64,000 nt of DNA from Vibrio proteolyticus NBRC 13287 (lineage in GTDB: Bacteria > Pseudomonadota > Gammaproteobacteria > Enterobacterales > Vibrionaceae): contig NZ_BATJ01000006.1 in assembly GCF_000467125.1 (NCBI RefSeq), positions 1 through 64,000 of the forward strand, given 5' to 3'. Below, one piece after another: positions 1 to 8,005 of the stretch. How positions within the stretch are numbered: position 1 is the first letter of the stretch; every line of letters begins with the position of its first letter. A model generated the notes under the pieces. It saw only the letters and a list, made by a program, of their open reading frames with translations, did no database searches and had not been told where the DNA came from. A program made the position numbers and the translations under genes.

Positions 1-2850
1 TCACTGGCGTTTAGCAAGAAGGTCACAGAAGTCACGGCGACATTCGGTGGACAAGAAGCCGCATTCACGGCGAATGCCGATGGCGATATCTGGAGCGCAG
101 ATCTGGTTGTTCCATCCATAGACTCAACGGATGCTGTAACACTGACCATTTCTAGCTTTAAGGATGACTATGGCAATCTGGGTGCTCAGAACAGCGACTA
201 CTCACTGGCATACTCACCAGAAATGGCGGTGGCAGGTCTTCCAATGCTGGTCAATGGCTCTGAGTCGGGGGCGGTGAGCATCAGTGGTACATTTAACCAC
301 GTTGTTTCTTCAGCACTGACACTGAAACTAACCGGTTTGGATAAAGATGGCGCTGCAGTAGAAACGGACGCTCTGCTGGTGAGCTACGACGACACTGCCG
401 GCACGTGGACAAGTGCGCAGTACAATCTTGCTGAATTTGCCGATGGTTCGATTGCTTTGGTGTTTGGCGGGAATGTGACGGTGGCAAATGGCGTTACCGT
501 GAATGCCAGCGATTTCGCACCTACGGATAAGACAGTGACATTGAATCAGCAGAAACCGGTTGTTACTGATATTGCCGTCGATACCCTGAGCAACGGTGCT
601 CAGGGGGTGGTCACAGTGTCCTTCAGCGAGTCGGTGACCGAAGGGGCAGTAACGATTGCGGGTGTAAACACGACCTTAACGGGCTCAGGCACGGAATGGA
701 CGGCCACCACAACATCAACGTTATCACTTGCTGCCACGCAGGAAACAGTAGATGTTGAAGTGAGTGGTTTCAAAAACACCGTGGGAAATACTCTGGATGC
801 GCATTCACAAACCGTGAATACACCGGTGACCTGGGCTTTGACACCAAATCAGGATACGCCATACAGCCAGGAAGAGGCGAAGAACATGGTGCTCAGTGGC
901 CAAACAACGGGTCTGGCTGCCGGTACCTCGATCACTGTGGTCGCAAAACAGGCGGGCAGTACGCTTCAATCGGAAACCGCTCAGGTTCTCAGCGATGGTC
1001 AGTGGTCTGTAGCGTTTGATTTGAGTGCCAGTGATGGCGAAGTCAGTGTTCAGGCATCAGCAACACGTAATGCGCAGACTTTTGAATCAGAAACCAAAAC
1101 TCTGCAATTGGATACTCAGGCGCCTTCGGTCGATGGCACCCCACAACTGACACCAGCGACACCGCTTTCTGGTGAAGCTGTGGCGGTGAAGGTGAACTTT
1201 ACCAAGGCCATTACCTCTGTGGGCGCAACCACACTGGGTGGTCAGTCTGTTGTCTGGAGCACAAGCGGTGCTGCAACACAATGGACAGGCGAAGTCACAT
1301 TAGGAAACATGACATCGGCTGAAGCGACCTTGATTCTGGGTCAATACCTGGATGAAGTGGGTAATACAGTCGCAGCGGGAGCCGAATACGACTTTGCAAT
1401 CAAACCAACGGTCACACTGGATACCGTCACCATCACCCCAGATAACGCGAGCAATGTGACATTAACTGGCGATGCATTCGGCTTTGGTGACCTGGCTGCT
1501 GATCAAGTGACAGTGAGTTTCATCAGTAAAGAAGGAGCCACCGAGCCAGCACCACAAACTGTCGATGTGACCGGCAGCACAGGTCGCTGGACGTTAAGCA
1601 ATGTCGATGTCAGTACGCTGGATGAAGGGAACTGGAGCATTGAAATTGCCGGTCAGAATAGCCAGGGTCAAAGTGCAGAAGTGGTTACGCAAGATGTTGA
1701 GTTGTCGAACAAAGCACCGATTTTAAACAATGTCACCTTTAATCCATTGCATCAGGATGCTGGCGAGTCGGTTCATGCCTCACTGGCGTTTAGCAAGAAG
1801 GTCACAGAAGTCACGGCGACATTCGGTGGACAAGAAGCCGCATTCACGGCGAATGCCGATGGCGATATCTGGAGCGCAGATCTGGTTGTTCCATCCATAG
1901 ACTCAACAGATGCCGTAACACTGACCATTTCTAGCTTTAAGGATGCCTATGGCAATCTGGGTGTTCAGAGCAGTGACTACTCACTGGCATACTCACCAGA
2001 AATGGCAGTAGCAGGTCTGCCAATGCTGGTCAATGGCTCTGAGTCGGGGGCGGTGAGCATCAGTGGTACATTTAACCACGTTGTTTCTTCAGCACTGACA
2101 TTGAAACTAACCGGTTTGGATAAAGATGGCGCTGCAGCAGAAACGGACGCTCTGCTGGTGAGTTACGACGACACTGCCGGCACGTGGACAAGTGCGCAGT
2201 ACAATCTTGCTGAATTTGCCGATGGTTCGATTGCTTTGGTGTTTGGCGGGAATGTGACGGTGGCAAATGGCGTCACCGTGAATGCCAGCGATTTCGCACC
2301 TACGGATAAGACAGTGACATTGAATCAGCAGAAACCGGTTGTTACTGATATTGCCGTTGATACCCTGAGCAACGGTGCTCAGGGGGTGGTCACAGTCTCC
2401 TTCAGCGAGTCGGTGACCGAAGGGGCAGTAACGATTGCGGGTGTAAACACGACCTTAACGGGCTCAGGCACGGAATGGACGGCCACCACAACATCAACGT
2501 TATCACTTGCTGCCACGCAGGACACAGTAGATGTCGAGGTGAGTAGTTTCAACAACGCCGTGGGAAATACTCTGGATGCGCATTCACAAACCGTGAATAC
2601 ACCAGTGACCTGGGCTTTGACACCAAATCAGGATGCGCCATACAGCTTGACTGAAGCGAAGACAGTTGTGATCAGTGGTCAAACAACCGGTTTGGCGACC
2701 GACACGCTAATAACCGTTGTAGCAGAGCAGGCGGGCAGTACGCTTCAGTCGGAAACCGCTCAGGTTCTCAGTGACGGTCAGTGGTCGGTAGCGTTTGATT
2801 TGAGCGCTAACGACGGTGACGTCAGTGTTCAGGCATCGGCAGATCGCAAT
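1..2850 (+). repeat. 1779-bp tandem duplication inside the Ig-like protein gene
   Basis: Bases 1 to about 1070 are repeated from 1780 to about 2850, a period of 1779 bp, exactly 593 codons. The first roughly 840 bases differ at only scattered, mostly synonymous positions. Identity then falls off through the module that starts TPVTWALTPNQD. This points to a recent in-frame duplication or to gene conversion between copies. The true number of copies may extend to the left of the window. Confidence 0.9.
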
Positions 2851-4074
2851 AGCGAGAGCTTTAGTTCAGCGGCGCTCTCTCTGGAGCTGGATACACAGGT
2901 TCCAACCCTGACTCAGGTGGAATTTAACCCAGAGCATCAAAGTGCTGGTGAAGACGTGGCGGTGACACTGACCTTTAGCGAAGTGGTCCACAGCGTGGCT
3001 GCGACACTGGGAGGAGAGGCTGTGGCGCTAAACTCCAACGATGACATCGTTTGGAGTGGTACTGTCACAATGCCGACTCAATCAGGAGATAGTGCCTCTT
3101 TGCTGGTCTCTGGGTATGAAGACAGTGCGGGCAATCTAGGCGCGGAAGATTCTAGCCATATATTGCCATATACGCCGACGATCTCTGTCAATGCTCCGGG
3201 TACATCAAATAGCAATCTTACCGTGACAGGAAGCACAACCTACTTCGAGCAGGGCAGTGCACTATCCGTCACATTGACGGATCAGCGTGACCAAACGGAA
3301 ACTGCGCAAGTAACGGTCGATGAGTTTGGTGACTGGAACCTGACACAAGATATTGCGAGCTTAGATTCTGGCACGATCAAAGTGGATGTGGCCGGTACGA
3401 ATCAGAAATCGGTTAGCGTGAGTGCCACTCAGGTTGAGTTGACACTGGATAAAGACGCGCCAAGCGTCCAGATCGTGGTTTACAGTCCTGAGTCACCGCA
3501 AAATGGCGATGAAGTGACGGTGACCATCACCTTTGATGAACGGGTTTCTAGCGGTGTTGCCGCGACTCTGGGAGGCGAGGTTATCGATTTTAGCAGCGTA
3601 ACTGCACCTGCGACGACTTGGGAAGGGACTGTTGCGGTAAATGTTAGCGCAGTAGATGAATCACTGGATTTGGTATTGGGTAGTGGCTATCAGGATCAAG
3701 TAGGCAACGACGGCAGTCAACATGATGATGTATTCAAGATCACACCGACCATTGCGATAGAGGAACCGGTGGAAATGACCAGTTCAACCGTGATAACTGG
3801 CACGTCAACCGGTCTGGCGGAGTCAACGACAGTCACCATTACTATCACCCAAGATTCAGAAGTTTCCAATGAGTACTTAGGCACTACCACTATAGGTAGT
3901 GATGGCAGTTGGACATCAGAATCCATTGATATGGAGTCATGGTCAGTAGGCACGTACACCATAGAAGTTAAAGCGACTAACGGCCAGGCTCTGGACGCGA
4001 TTGATACGCTGACGATAAGTAAGTCAACGGCGATGTTAACCACGGACAATTGGAATTATCCGTTAGCGGCATAG
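1..4074 (+). CDS. Giant Ig-like repeat surface protein/adhesin, 3' part (5' end outside window)
   Basis: The frame is open from base 1 to the TAA at 4072-4074, so this is the last 1357 residues of a longer protein. The ATG at 223 is internal, because the same residues lie inside an identical upstream context in the next repeat. The sequence is a string of about 90-100-residue beta-sandwich modules rich in Thr, Ser, Val and Asp, as in bacterial Ig-like adhesins of the BapA/LapA style. Two module types alternate; one carries a motif of the type A-T-L/F-G-G and ends with D-x-x-G-N-L/T. Residues from base 1 recur from base 1780 almost unchanged. I see no RTX nonapeptides, no LPxTG-like anchor and no obvious type I secretion signal in the last 60 residues. 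Role in cell-surface adhesion or biofilm is inferred from architecture only. Confidence 0.8.
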   Translation, partial: SLAFSKKVTEVTATFGGQEAAFTANADGDIWSADLVVPSIDSTDAVTLTISSFKDDYGNLGAQNSDYSLAYSPEMAVAGLPMLVNGSESGAVSISGTFNHVVSSALTLKLTGLDKDGAAVETDALLVSYDDTAGTWTSAQYNLAEFADGSIALVFGGNVTVANGVTVNASDFAPTDKTVTLNQQKPVVTDIAVDTLSNGAQGVVTVSFSESVTEGAVTIAGVNTTLTGSGTEWTATTTSTLSLAATQETVDVEVSGFKNTVGNTLDAHSQTVNTPVTWALTPNQDTPYSQEEAKNMVLSGQTTGLAAGTSITVVAKQAGSTLQSETAQVLSDGQWSVAFDLSASDGEVSVQASATRNAQTFESETKTLQLDTQAPSVDGTPQLTPATPLSGEAVAVKVNFTKAITSVGATTLGGQSVVWSTSGAATQWTGEVTLGNMTSAEATLILGQYLDEVGNTVAAGAEYDFAIKPTVTLDTVTITPDNASNVTLTGDAFGFGDLAADQVTVSFISKEGATEPAPQTVDVTGSTGRWTLSNVDVSTLDEGNWSIEIAGQNSQGQSAEVVTQDVELSNKAPILNNVTFNPLHQDAGESVHASLAFSKKVTEVTATFGGQEAAFTANADGDIWSADLVVPSIDSTDAVTLTISSFKDAYGNLGVQSSDYSLAYSPEMAVAGLPMLVNGSESGAVSISGTFNHVVSSALTLKLTGLDKDGAAAETDALLVSYDDTAGTWTSAQYNLAEFADGSIALVFGGNVTVANGVTVNASDFAPTDKTVTLNQQKPVVTDIAVDTLSNGAQGVVTVSFSESVTEGAVTIAGVNTTLTGSGTEWTATTTSTLSLAATQDTVDVEVSSFNNAVGNTLDAHSQTVNTPVTWALTPNQDAPYSLTEAKTVVISGQTTGLATDTLITVVAEQAGSTLQSETAQVLSDGQWSVAFDLSANDGDVSVQASADRNSESFSSAALSLELDTQVPTLTQVEFNPEHQSAGEDVAVTLTFSEVVHSVAATLGGEAVALNSNDDIVWSGTVTMPTQSGDSASLLVSGYEDSAGNLGAEDSSHILPYTPTISVNAPGTSNSNLTVTGSTTYFEQGSALSVTLTDQRDQTETAQVTVDEFGDWNLTQDIASLDSGTIKVDVAGTNQKSVSVSATQVELTLDKDAPSVQIVVYSPESPQNGDEVTVTITFDERVSSGVAATLGGEVIDFSSVTAPATTWEGTVAVNVSAVDESLDLVLGSGYQDQVGNDGSQHDDVFKITPTIAIEEPVEMTSSTVITGTSTGLAESTTVTITITQDSEVSNEYLGTTTIGSDGSWTSESIDMESWSVGTYTIEVKATNGQALDAIDTLTISKSTAMLTTDNWNYPLAA

Positions 4075-4082
4075 TTTCATTA

Positions 4083-4111
4083 AAGGGCCAGCAGCATGCT
4101 GGCCCTTTTTC
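4083..4111 (+). terminator. Rho-independent terminator of the Ig-like protein gene
   Basis: A perfect 12-bp stem (AAAGGGCCAGCA with TGCTGGCCCTTT) with a 3-base loop is followed by a T run. It begins nine bases after the stop codon, which supports 4074 as the genuine end of the gene. Confidence 0.92.
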
Positions 4112-4357
4112 TATATATTGTTGGTAATGTGATTTTGTTTCCAAATTCTATTCAGAATGTCATCTGGATTGTGAGCCTAATAGTGATTTGTTGTGATTTT
4201 ATTTGAAGAAATTGCTTTTTTTAGACATCGGATTTGCACTAATTTTCGACGATTACCATAACCCAACTGTGCTAATAAATGCAGCCATAGCCTAATTACA
4301 CATTTATGAACAATGATTGGTAGTGGATTAGTCGGTTATGCTGGCGGATTAGTCATC

Positions 4358-4386
4358 TTGTTTCAATACAATCGAGCCTATATAGT
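4358..4386 (+). promoter_or_regulatory. Putative sigma-70 promoter
   Basis: TTGTTT and TATAGT are separated by 17 bases, close to the consensus. Transcription would start near 4393, just before the 24-bp palindrome at 4397-4420. The product would be either an RNA ending at the hairpin at 4526-4560 or the leader of the gene at 4694. Confidence 0.5.
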
Positions 4387-4490
4387 CCTGTCCTGTGTGT
4401 TTTCAAAGCTTTGTAAACACAGTCCTGCTTTTAAAGTAAGCGTTGCTTACAACCTAGCATAGTATCGGTTTTGCGTGTGGGAATGCGTAG

Positions 4491-4560
4491 TGGCAGCTAA
4501 GGCTGCCAGACATATCGTTACTTTCGGAGTGCTGCTTATAATAGCCGCACTCCTTCTTTT
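4491..4560 (+). terminator. Tandem hairpins, the second terminator-like
   Basis: The first hairpin is TGGCAGC-TAAG-GCTGCCA (4491-4508). The second pairs GGAGTGCTGC (4526-4535) with GCCGCACTCC (4544-4553), with one mismatch, and is followed by TTCTTTTTCTTC. The T tract is interrupted by C, so termination may be partial. Confidence 0.5.
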
Positions 4561-4693
4561 TCTTCTCATGCTCCTCCAAGCCTTCCATTGCTATAAACAA
4601 AAGCGTATCTCATGTGTGCAAACGATCAGATAGTCACGACACAGTGGAATCAAATGATAGTGATATGCGTACGACGACTTTTTGGATAGAACT

Positions 4694-5917
4694 ATGAATA
4701 AAAAAATCCTGATATCAGTTACCGTCGCTACAGTTATTGTCTGTGGGACTCTTTTTTGGGTTACTAAGTCACATAAAGTAGATCCGGAATTCCAAGTTCA
4801 ACTTGACTGGATTGCATATGATCATTTAATGAATCCTGGTAGAAAAACTAGGACACCTAACTGGAAAATTACTGTTGAAATGCCGAAAAATTCAGCTGTA
4901 GAACGTTGGGATGCAGTAAATAAACAGCCACAAATTATGTTTCACTATGGACGAGATGGTACGATTTATACCATGAATATGAACGGTACAGATGTTCGGT
5001 TGCTATTGGATCGTGATGAACTGGGAGAGCTACCTGCTTCAGGCTACGATATACGTTCTCCAAATGGAAGATACTTGTCAATTCATTACGCGTTAAACTT
5101 AGACCCTACAGCTTGTCTTATTTTTGACTTAAAAGAACGTAAGATTGTTACTAAATTGCGTAGTTGTTGGGATGGAACCTTTAGTAAGGATAGCCAGTCC
5201 TACTATTATTCAGATCTTAGTCCGGCTCACCGTCAACCTAGAAAAGTTAACTTGATATCAGGTAAGGCATCCGATGTATTGCCAGAGACAATCACAATTG
5301 ATGGTTCAAAGTATTACCCAGAAACTCAAACTCAAACGTTTATGATCAACGAAGCATTGAACTTATTGATCTGGTCTGGTGCAAAGAAAAACCCTGGCGG
5401 AGAAATTATAGAACGAGTTCAGGTGGGCTTTGATTTAGAAACATTGGCGTTAAAAGAAGTGAAAAATTACCTGGCACCTGAATGCCAAGGCAGCTTTAAC
5501 TATAACCCTAATCCCGACTACTTTATTTGTGGATATCGCGTTGAACAACAAAACTTTGTTTTTTCTTCGTCTGAACCGGATGAGAAAATTGAAAATGCTT
5601 CCATTAGAAACGTAATAAAAAGGAATGCATGGTATTTCAATGGTTCCGCTAATAATTACGATAATACCTTGTTGCGCTATCGCCAACCAAATGAAGCCGG
5701 CATGTTTGATAAAATCAAGTACTACTATGAACTAGAAATAGGGAATAAAGACGATTATGACCGACTTAGTCACCTTAACCTTTTTATTCCTGATAGCTTG
5801 TTGTACAAGTTTGAACAGGTTGATTTAAAATCATTTTTCCCCGCGATTCCAACCCAAGAGCAGTATGACGAATCCTATCGGCGCCAGTTAAAAGCTCGTA
5901 AGGAAGGGAAAGAGTAA
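4694..5917 (+). CDS. Orphan immunity-like protein, membrane-anchored, paralogue A
   Basis: The product is about 407 residues. I start it at the ATG at 4694 rather than the TTG at 4682, because GGATAG sits seven bases upstream of the ATG. Residues 1-23 are Lys-Lys then hydrophobic, giving a signal anchor with the rest in the periplasm. It shares with the genes at 6329 and 9677 a block like YTMNMNG, then RSPNGRYL near residue 120, and a C-terminal block of the form FIPDSL...FPAIP...QY..SY. The blocks recall beta-propeller strands. In the complete module at 8006-15751 the paralogue lies between co-effector and effector, the position of the immunity gene (VP1389-like) in the V. parahaemolyticus binary effector module. 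Here no co-effector or effector gene flanks it directly, so it is an orphan immunity candidate. Assignment rests on paralogy and position. Confidence 0.6.
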   Translation: MNKKILISVTVATVIVCGTLFWVTKSHKVDPEFQVQLDWIAYDHLMNPGRKTRTPNWKITVEMPKNSAVERWDAVNKQPQIMFHYGRDGTIYTMNMNGTDVRLLLDRDELGELPASGYDIRSPNGRYLSIHYALNLDPTACLIFDLKERKIVTKLRSCWDGTFSKDSQSYYYSDLSPAHRQPRKVNLISGKASDVLPETITIDGSKYYPETQTQTFMINEALNLLIWSGAKKNPGGEIIERVQVGFDLETLALKEVKNYLAPECQGSFNYNPNPDYFICGYRVEQQNFVFSSSEPDEKIENASIRNVIKRNAWYFNGSANNYDNTLLRYRQPNEAGMFDKIKYYYELEIGNKDDYDRLSHLNLFIPDSLLYKFEQVDLKSFFPAIPTQEQYDESYRRQLKARKEGKE

Positions 5918-5948
5918 GCATCCTATGTCTGACGCTGTTAGGTGAGCT

Positions 5949-6305
5949 TAACGGGTTGGTACGTCTGGCATCACCGCTTTGAATTCACTCTATGTGATCG
6001 ATCACAATAGCGATTATAAAGACGTCTTTGATTTAGAGTTTTATGAAGGGGAAGACCACGACTGGCAGCAAGCGTTATTAAGTGGGCTACCATCGGACGG
6101 GGTCTTTACTATGTCCCTAGTACATGACCAAGACCCAGACAGTCGTCACATACTTTTTGATCGGGTCGCTTACAACGATTTATTTGTTGAACCTGAGAGC
6201 GCTACTGAACGTTCGCCCGAAGCTCAGCCAAACGATAAGCCTAAAAGTATGACTGCAGCAGAAAAACAACGCTTTGAGTCATTAGTGCTGGATTGGCCGT
6301 TGTAA
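5949..6305 (+). pseudogene. 3' remnant of a MIX co-effector gene
   Basis: The open stretch runs from just after a stop at 5949-5951 to the TAA at 6303-6305. The only initiator-like codon near its beginning is TTG at 5979, without a ribosome-binding site. Its residues align with the C-terminal part of the co-effector at 8006-9673: SLYVIDHNSDYKDVFDL corresponds to HYAVISDSESDWVLSEAL, and LLSGLPSDGVFTMSL to QLGGFPPKGKFTLQI. The MIX region and everything upstream are missing, so this is the tail of a deleted copy. It sits 23 bases before the second immunity-like gene, the same order as in the intact module. It might still be translated as a 108-residue peptide, but I consider that unlikely. Confidence 0.7.
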
Positions 6306-6328
6306 CCTAAATAGAAAATGGATTAAGA

Positions 6329-7573
6329 ATGAAAAAGAAAATATTACTCGGCTTGGGTTTTACGACTACTGTCGCCGCAGGTGTTGGTTACATAGCAACT
6401 AAACCCTATTTTGATGAAAAAGCAAGAATAGGCTTGTTAGCTGATTGGTTAGATACAAACCGGGGAGATACTAAAAGTTGGCTTTATCGTTATGATTTTA
6501 AAATCCCAACGAACTCGGAGGTGGCAGATTGGAATACTGAGAATGTAACACTCCCTCAGTTGCTGTTTACTATCGAAAACCTAGAAGACAATTCTAAGGT
6601 TAGTTACTGGGCTGTGAATATAGACGGTACTAACCCTCAATTGCTAATCCCTGAGGGGGTATTTCCGCCGCCAATCTATCGAAGTACGACTGATTACGCA
6701 AAATATATGTCACGCTCGCCAAACGGTCGCTATCTTGTTATCCCTCAGAAAAATAGCACCGTCTTGTACGATCTAGATAACGGAGAAGTAACAAACATTA
6801 GTGAGGAGTCTGGTTCAACTCGTCACGACATTATGTGGGATACAGACAGCACACAAGTTGTTGTGAAAAAAAGAGATGAGCTTCTGCTGGTTAAGCTAGA
6901 CACCAAAGAGGTAGTGAAATTTACTGATGTAAATGGTTCATACGCACGTTACATGACCTCTTTTGCCAAGCCTTATATGAGCCAGTCAGAGCAAGCGATA
7001 TATTTTAGTTACGAACCTGGCTTGGCGGGTTTTGGCTGTAAAGGAGAGGAAGAGGAGTATCTCGAAACTTTTGGGGATAGTGATGTTCCAAAATGCGGTA
7101 ACACATTTGTGTTCGATGCCAAAACCTTAAAATTGGTCGATCGTGGTGATTTTACTCCGGATAGCTACGATTGTAATGTTTGGGGCGGAAAGTATGGAGA
7201 TGGCTTTTATTGCCTTGGAGGTGCGGCATACCGCTCGGGAAGGCCATCTGAAAAAATGGGTAACTTCCCTGCTACAGTGGATTTGTTGGCTTTCAACGGT
7301 GGTGATATGTGGTTCGTCCCCGCGCATGGTCGAAATATTACCCGCGTGTTACACCAACCGACCGACAATAGCCCTACGACAGAGATGATATACACATATA
7401 GGGCGCTGAAAAATGGCGAGCGTGTCAAGCAATCAGCTTTCGGTTTGGGTTTTAGTCGTTATGTGATTGAGCATAAAAAGACGGATAATTGGAGTGAGTC
7501 ACTCTATCCGCTGCCAAGTTATGCTGACATCAAAAAAGCAAGAACAGTTCTAGAGGAGCGTAATCATGGCTAG
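6329..7573 (+). CDS. Immunity-like protein, membrane-anchored, paralogue B
   Basis: The product is 414 residues starting at an ATG with GGATTAAG upstream. The N-terminus (MKKKILLGLGFTTTVAAG) is a signal anchor, followed by a periplasmic body. It shares the blocks VNIDGTNPQLL, SRSPNGRYL near residue 131, and a C-terminal LPSYADIKKA motif with its paralogues at 4694 and 9677, at modest overall similarity. Its stop codon overlaps the ATG of a truncated effector gene at 7566 (CATGGCTAG), so it was once translationally coupled to an effector. With the co-effector remnant just upstream, it is the surviving member of a decayed three-gene module. Function as immunity protein is inferred. Confidence 0.6.
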   Translation: MKKKILLGLGFTTTVAAGVGYIATKPYFDEKARIGLLADWLDTNRGDTKSWLYRYDFKIPTNSEVADWNTENVTLPQLLFTIENLEDNSKVSYWAVNIDGTNPQLLIPEGVFPPPIYRSTTDYAKYMSRSPNGRYLVIPQKNSTVLYDLDNGEVTNISEESGSTRHDIMWDTDSTQVVVKKRDELLLVKLDTKEVVKFTDVNGSYARYMTSFAKPYMSQSEQAIYFSYEPGLAGFGCKGEEEEYLETFGDSDVPKCGNTFVFDAKTLKLVDRGDFTPDSYDCNVWGGKYGDGFYCLGGAAYRSGRPSEKMGNFPATVDLLAFNGGDMWFVPAHGRNITRVLHQPTDNSPTTEMIYTYRALKNGERVKQSAFGLGFSRYVIEHKKTDNWSESLYPLPSYADIKKARTVLEERNHG

Positions 7574-7652
7574 GACTAAGATTGAACAGCACTCTCTTTA
7601 TTTGATGGGGCAATTAGTCGGACCAACTGGAGAAGCAGTAATAGAGAGATAG
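7566..7652 (+). pseudogene. Truncated N-terminus of an effector gene
   Basis: The ATG at 7566 overlaps the end of the preceding gene and opens 28 codons before a TAG at 7650-7652. The peptide includes LYLMGQLVGPTG, matching VYLLGQLFDDMGP at the start of the 1539-residue effector at 11132. The position directly after an immunity-like gene is the same. The rest of the effector is gone: the next intact gene begins at 8006. This is the 5' stub of a deleted effector gene. Confidence 0.65.
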
Positions 7653-8005
7653 TTGTTCGATAAGATAAACCCAATCCACTTCTTTTTGAGTGCTGTAAAC
7701 AGGCAGATTTGTTGTCAGTCACGCTTGTTTAGCTAGTTAATGATTGAAGTGTTAATTAAATTGGCTCAAAACTGGGAGGAAGGTTTCTTATCTTCGGTTT
7801 CTATCTGATAAATAAAGAATTACCATGTGAGGTTCGGTTGTGTTGGGTGGTGCGCCACAACAGTGACAGCGCCAAATAATGATGGTTGAAGTTCAAATAG
7901 TGAATGGGTATCATATCAGAACCAAATCGCCCAAATTTAAGCCTTATCAGCTTAAGCATCACCGCAGCCGAATGAACAAAAGATTCTTGGTTGTGGAGAT
8001 CTCAA
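7653..8005. other. Non-coding scar between truncated effector and intact module
   Basis: I find no ORF with a credible start and no clear promoter. The stretch is AT-rich, with a GC-richer patch near 7840-7880. It ends with a good ribosome-binding site (GGAG at 7995) for the co-effector at 8006. It lies exactly where the body of the truncated effector gene would have been, so it is probably a deletion scar plus the promoter region of the intact module. Confidence 0.4.

Larger units (their letters stand above)
4112..4693. other. Non-coding region with promoter and three hairpins
   Basis: No credible ORF is present. The stretch holds a sigma-70-like promoter (4358-4386), a 24-bp near-perfect palindrome at 4397-4420 centred on AAGCTT, a short palindrome GTAAGC-GTT-GCTTAC near 4435-4449, a hairpin at 4491-4508 and a terminator-like hairpin at 4526-4560. 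The remainder is AT-rich. It could encode a small RNA or a structured leader for the immunity-like gene at 4694. Confidence 0.55.

Noticed and set aside
1-2850. CRISPR-like or mobile repeat
   Set aside because: The repeats are long, in frame and coding; they are protein-domain duplications.
4075-4111. Frameshift truncation of the adhesin
   Set aside because: A strong terminator begins nine bases after the stop and no adhesin-like sequence continues in other frames.
4491-4508. Sigma-54-like TGGCAGC...GCTGCC
   Set aside because: The GC element is one base too far from GG, and the sequence is explained as a perfect hairpin.
5924-5944. Short ORF MSDAVR as start of a lost gene
   Set aside because: It is only six codons and does not match the start of the effector or co-effector.
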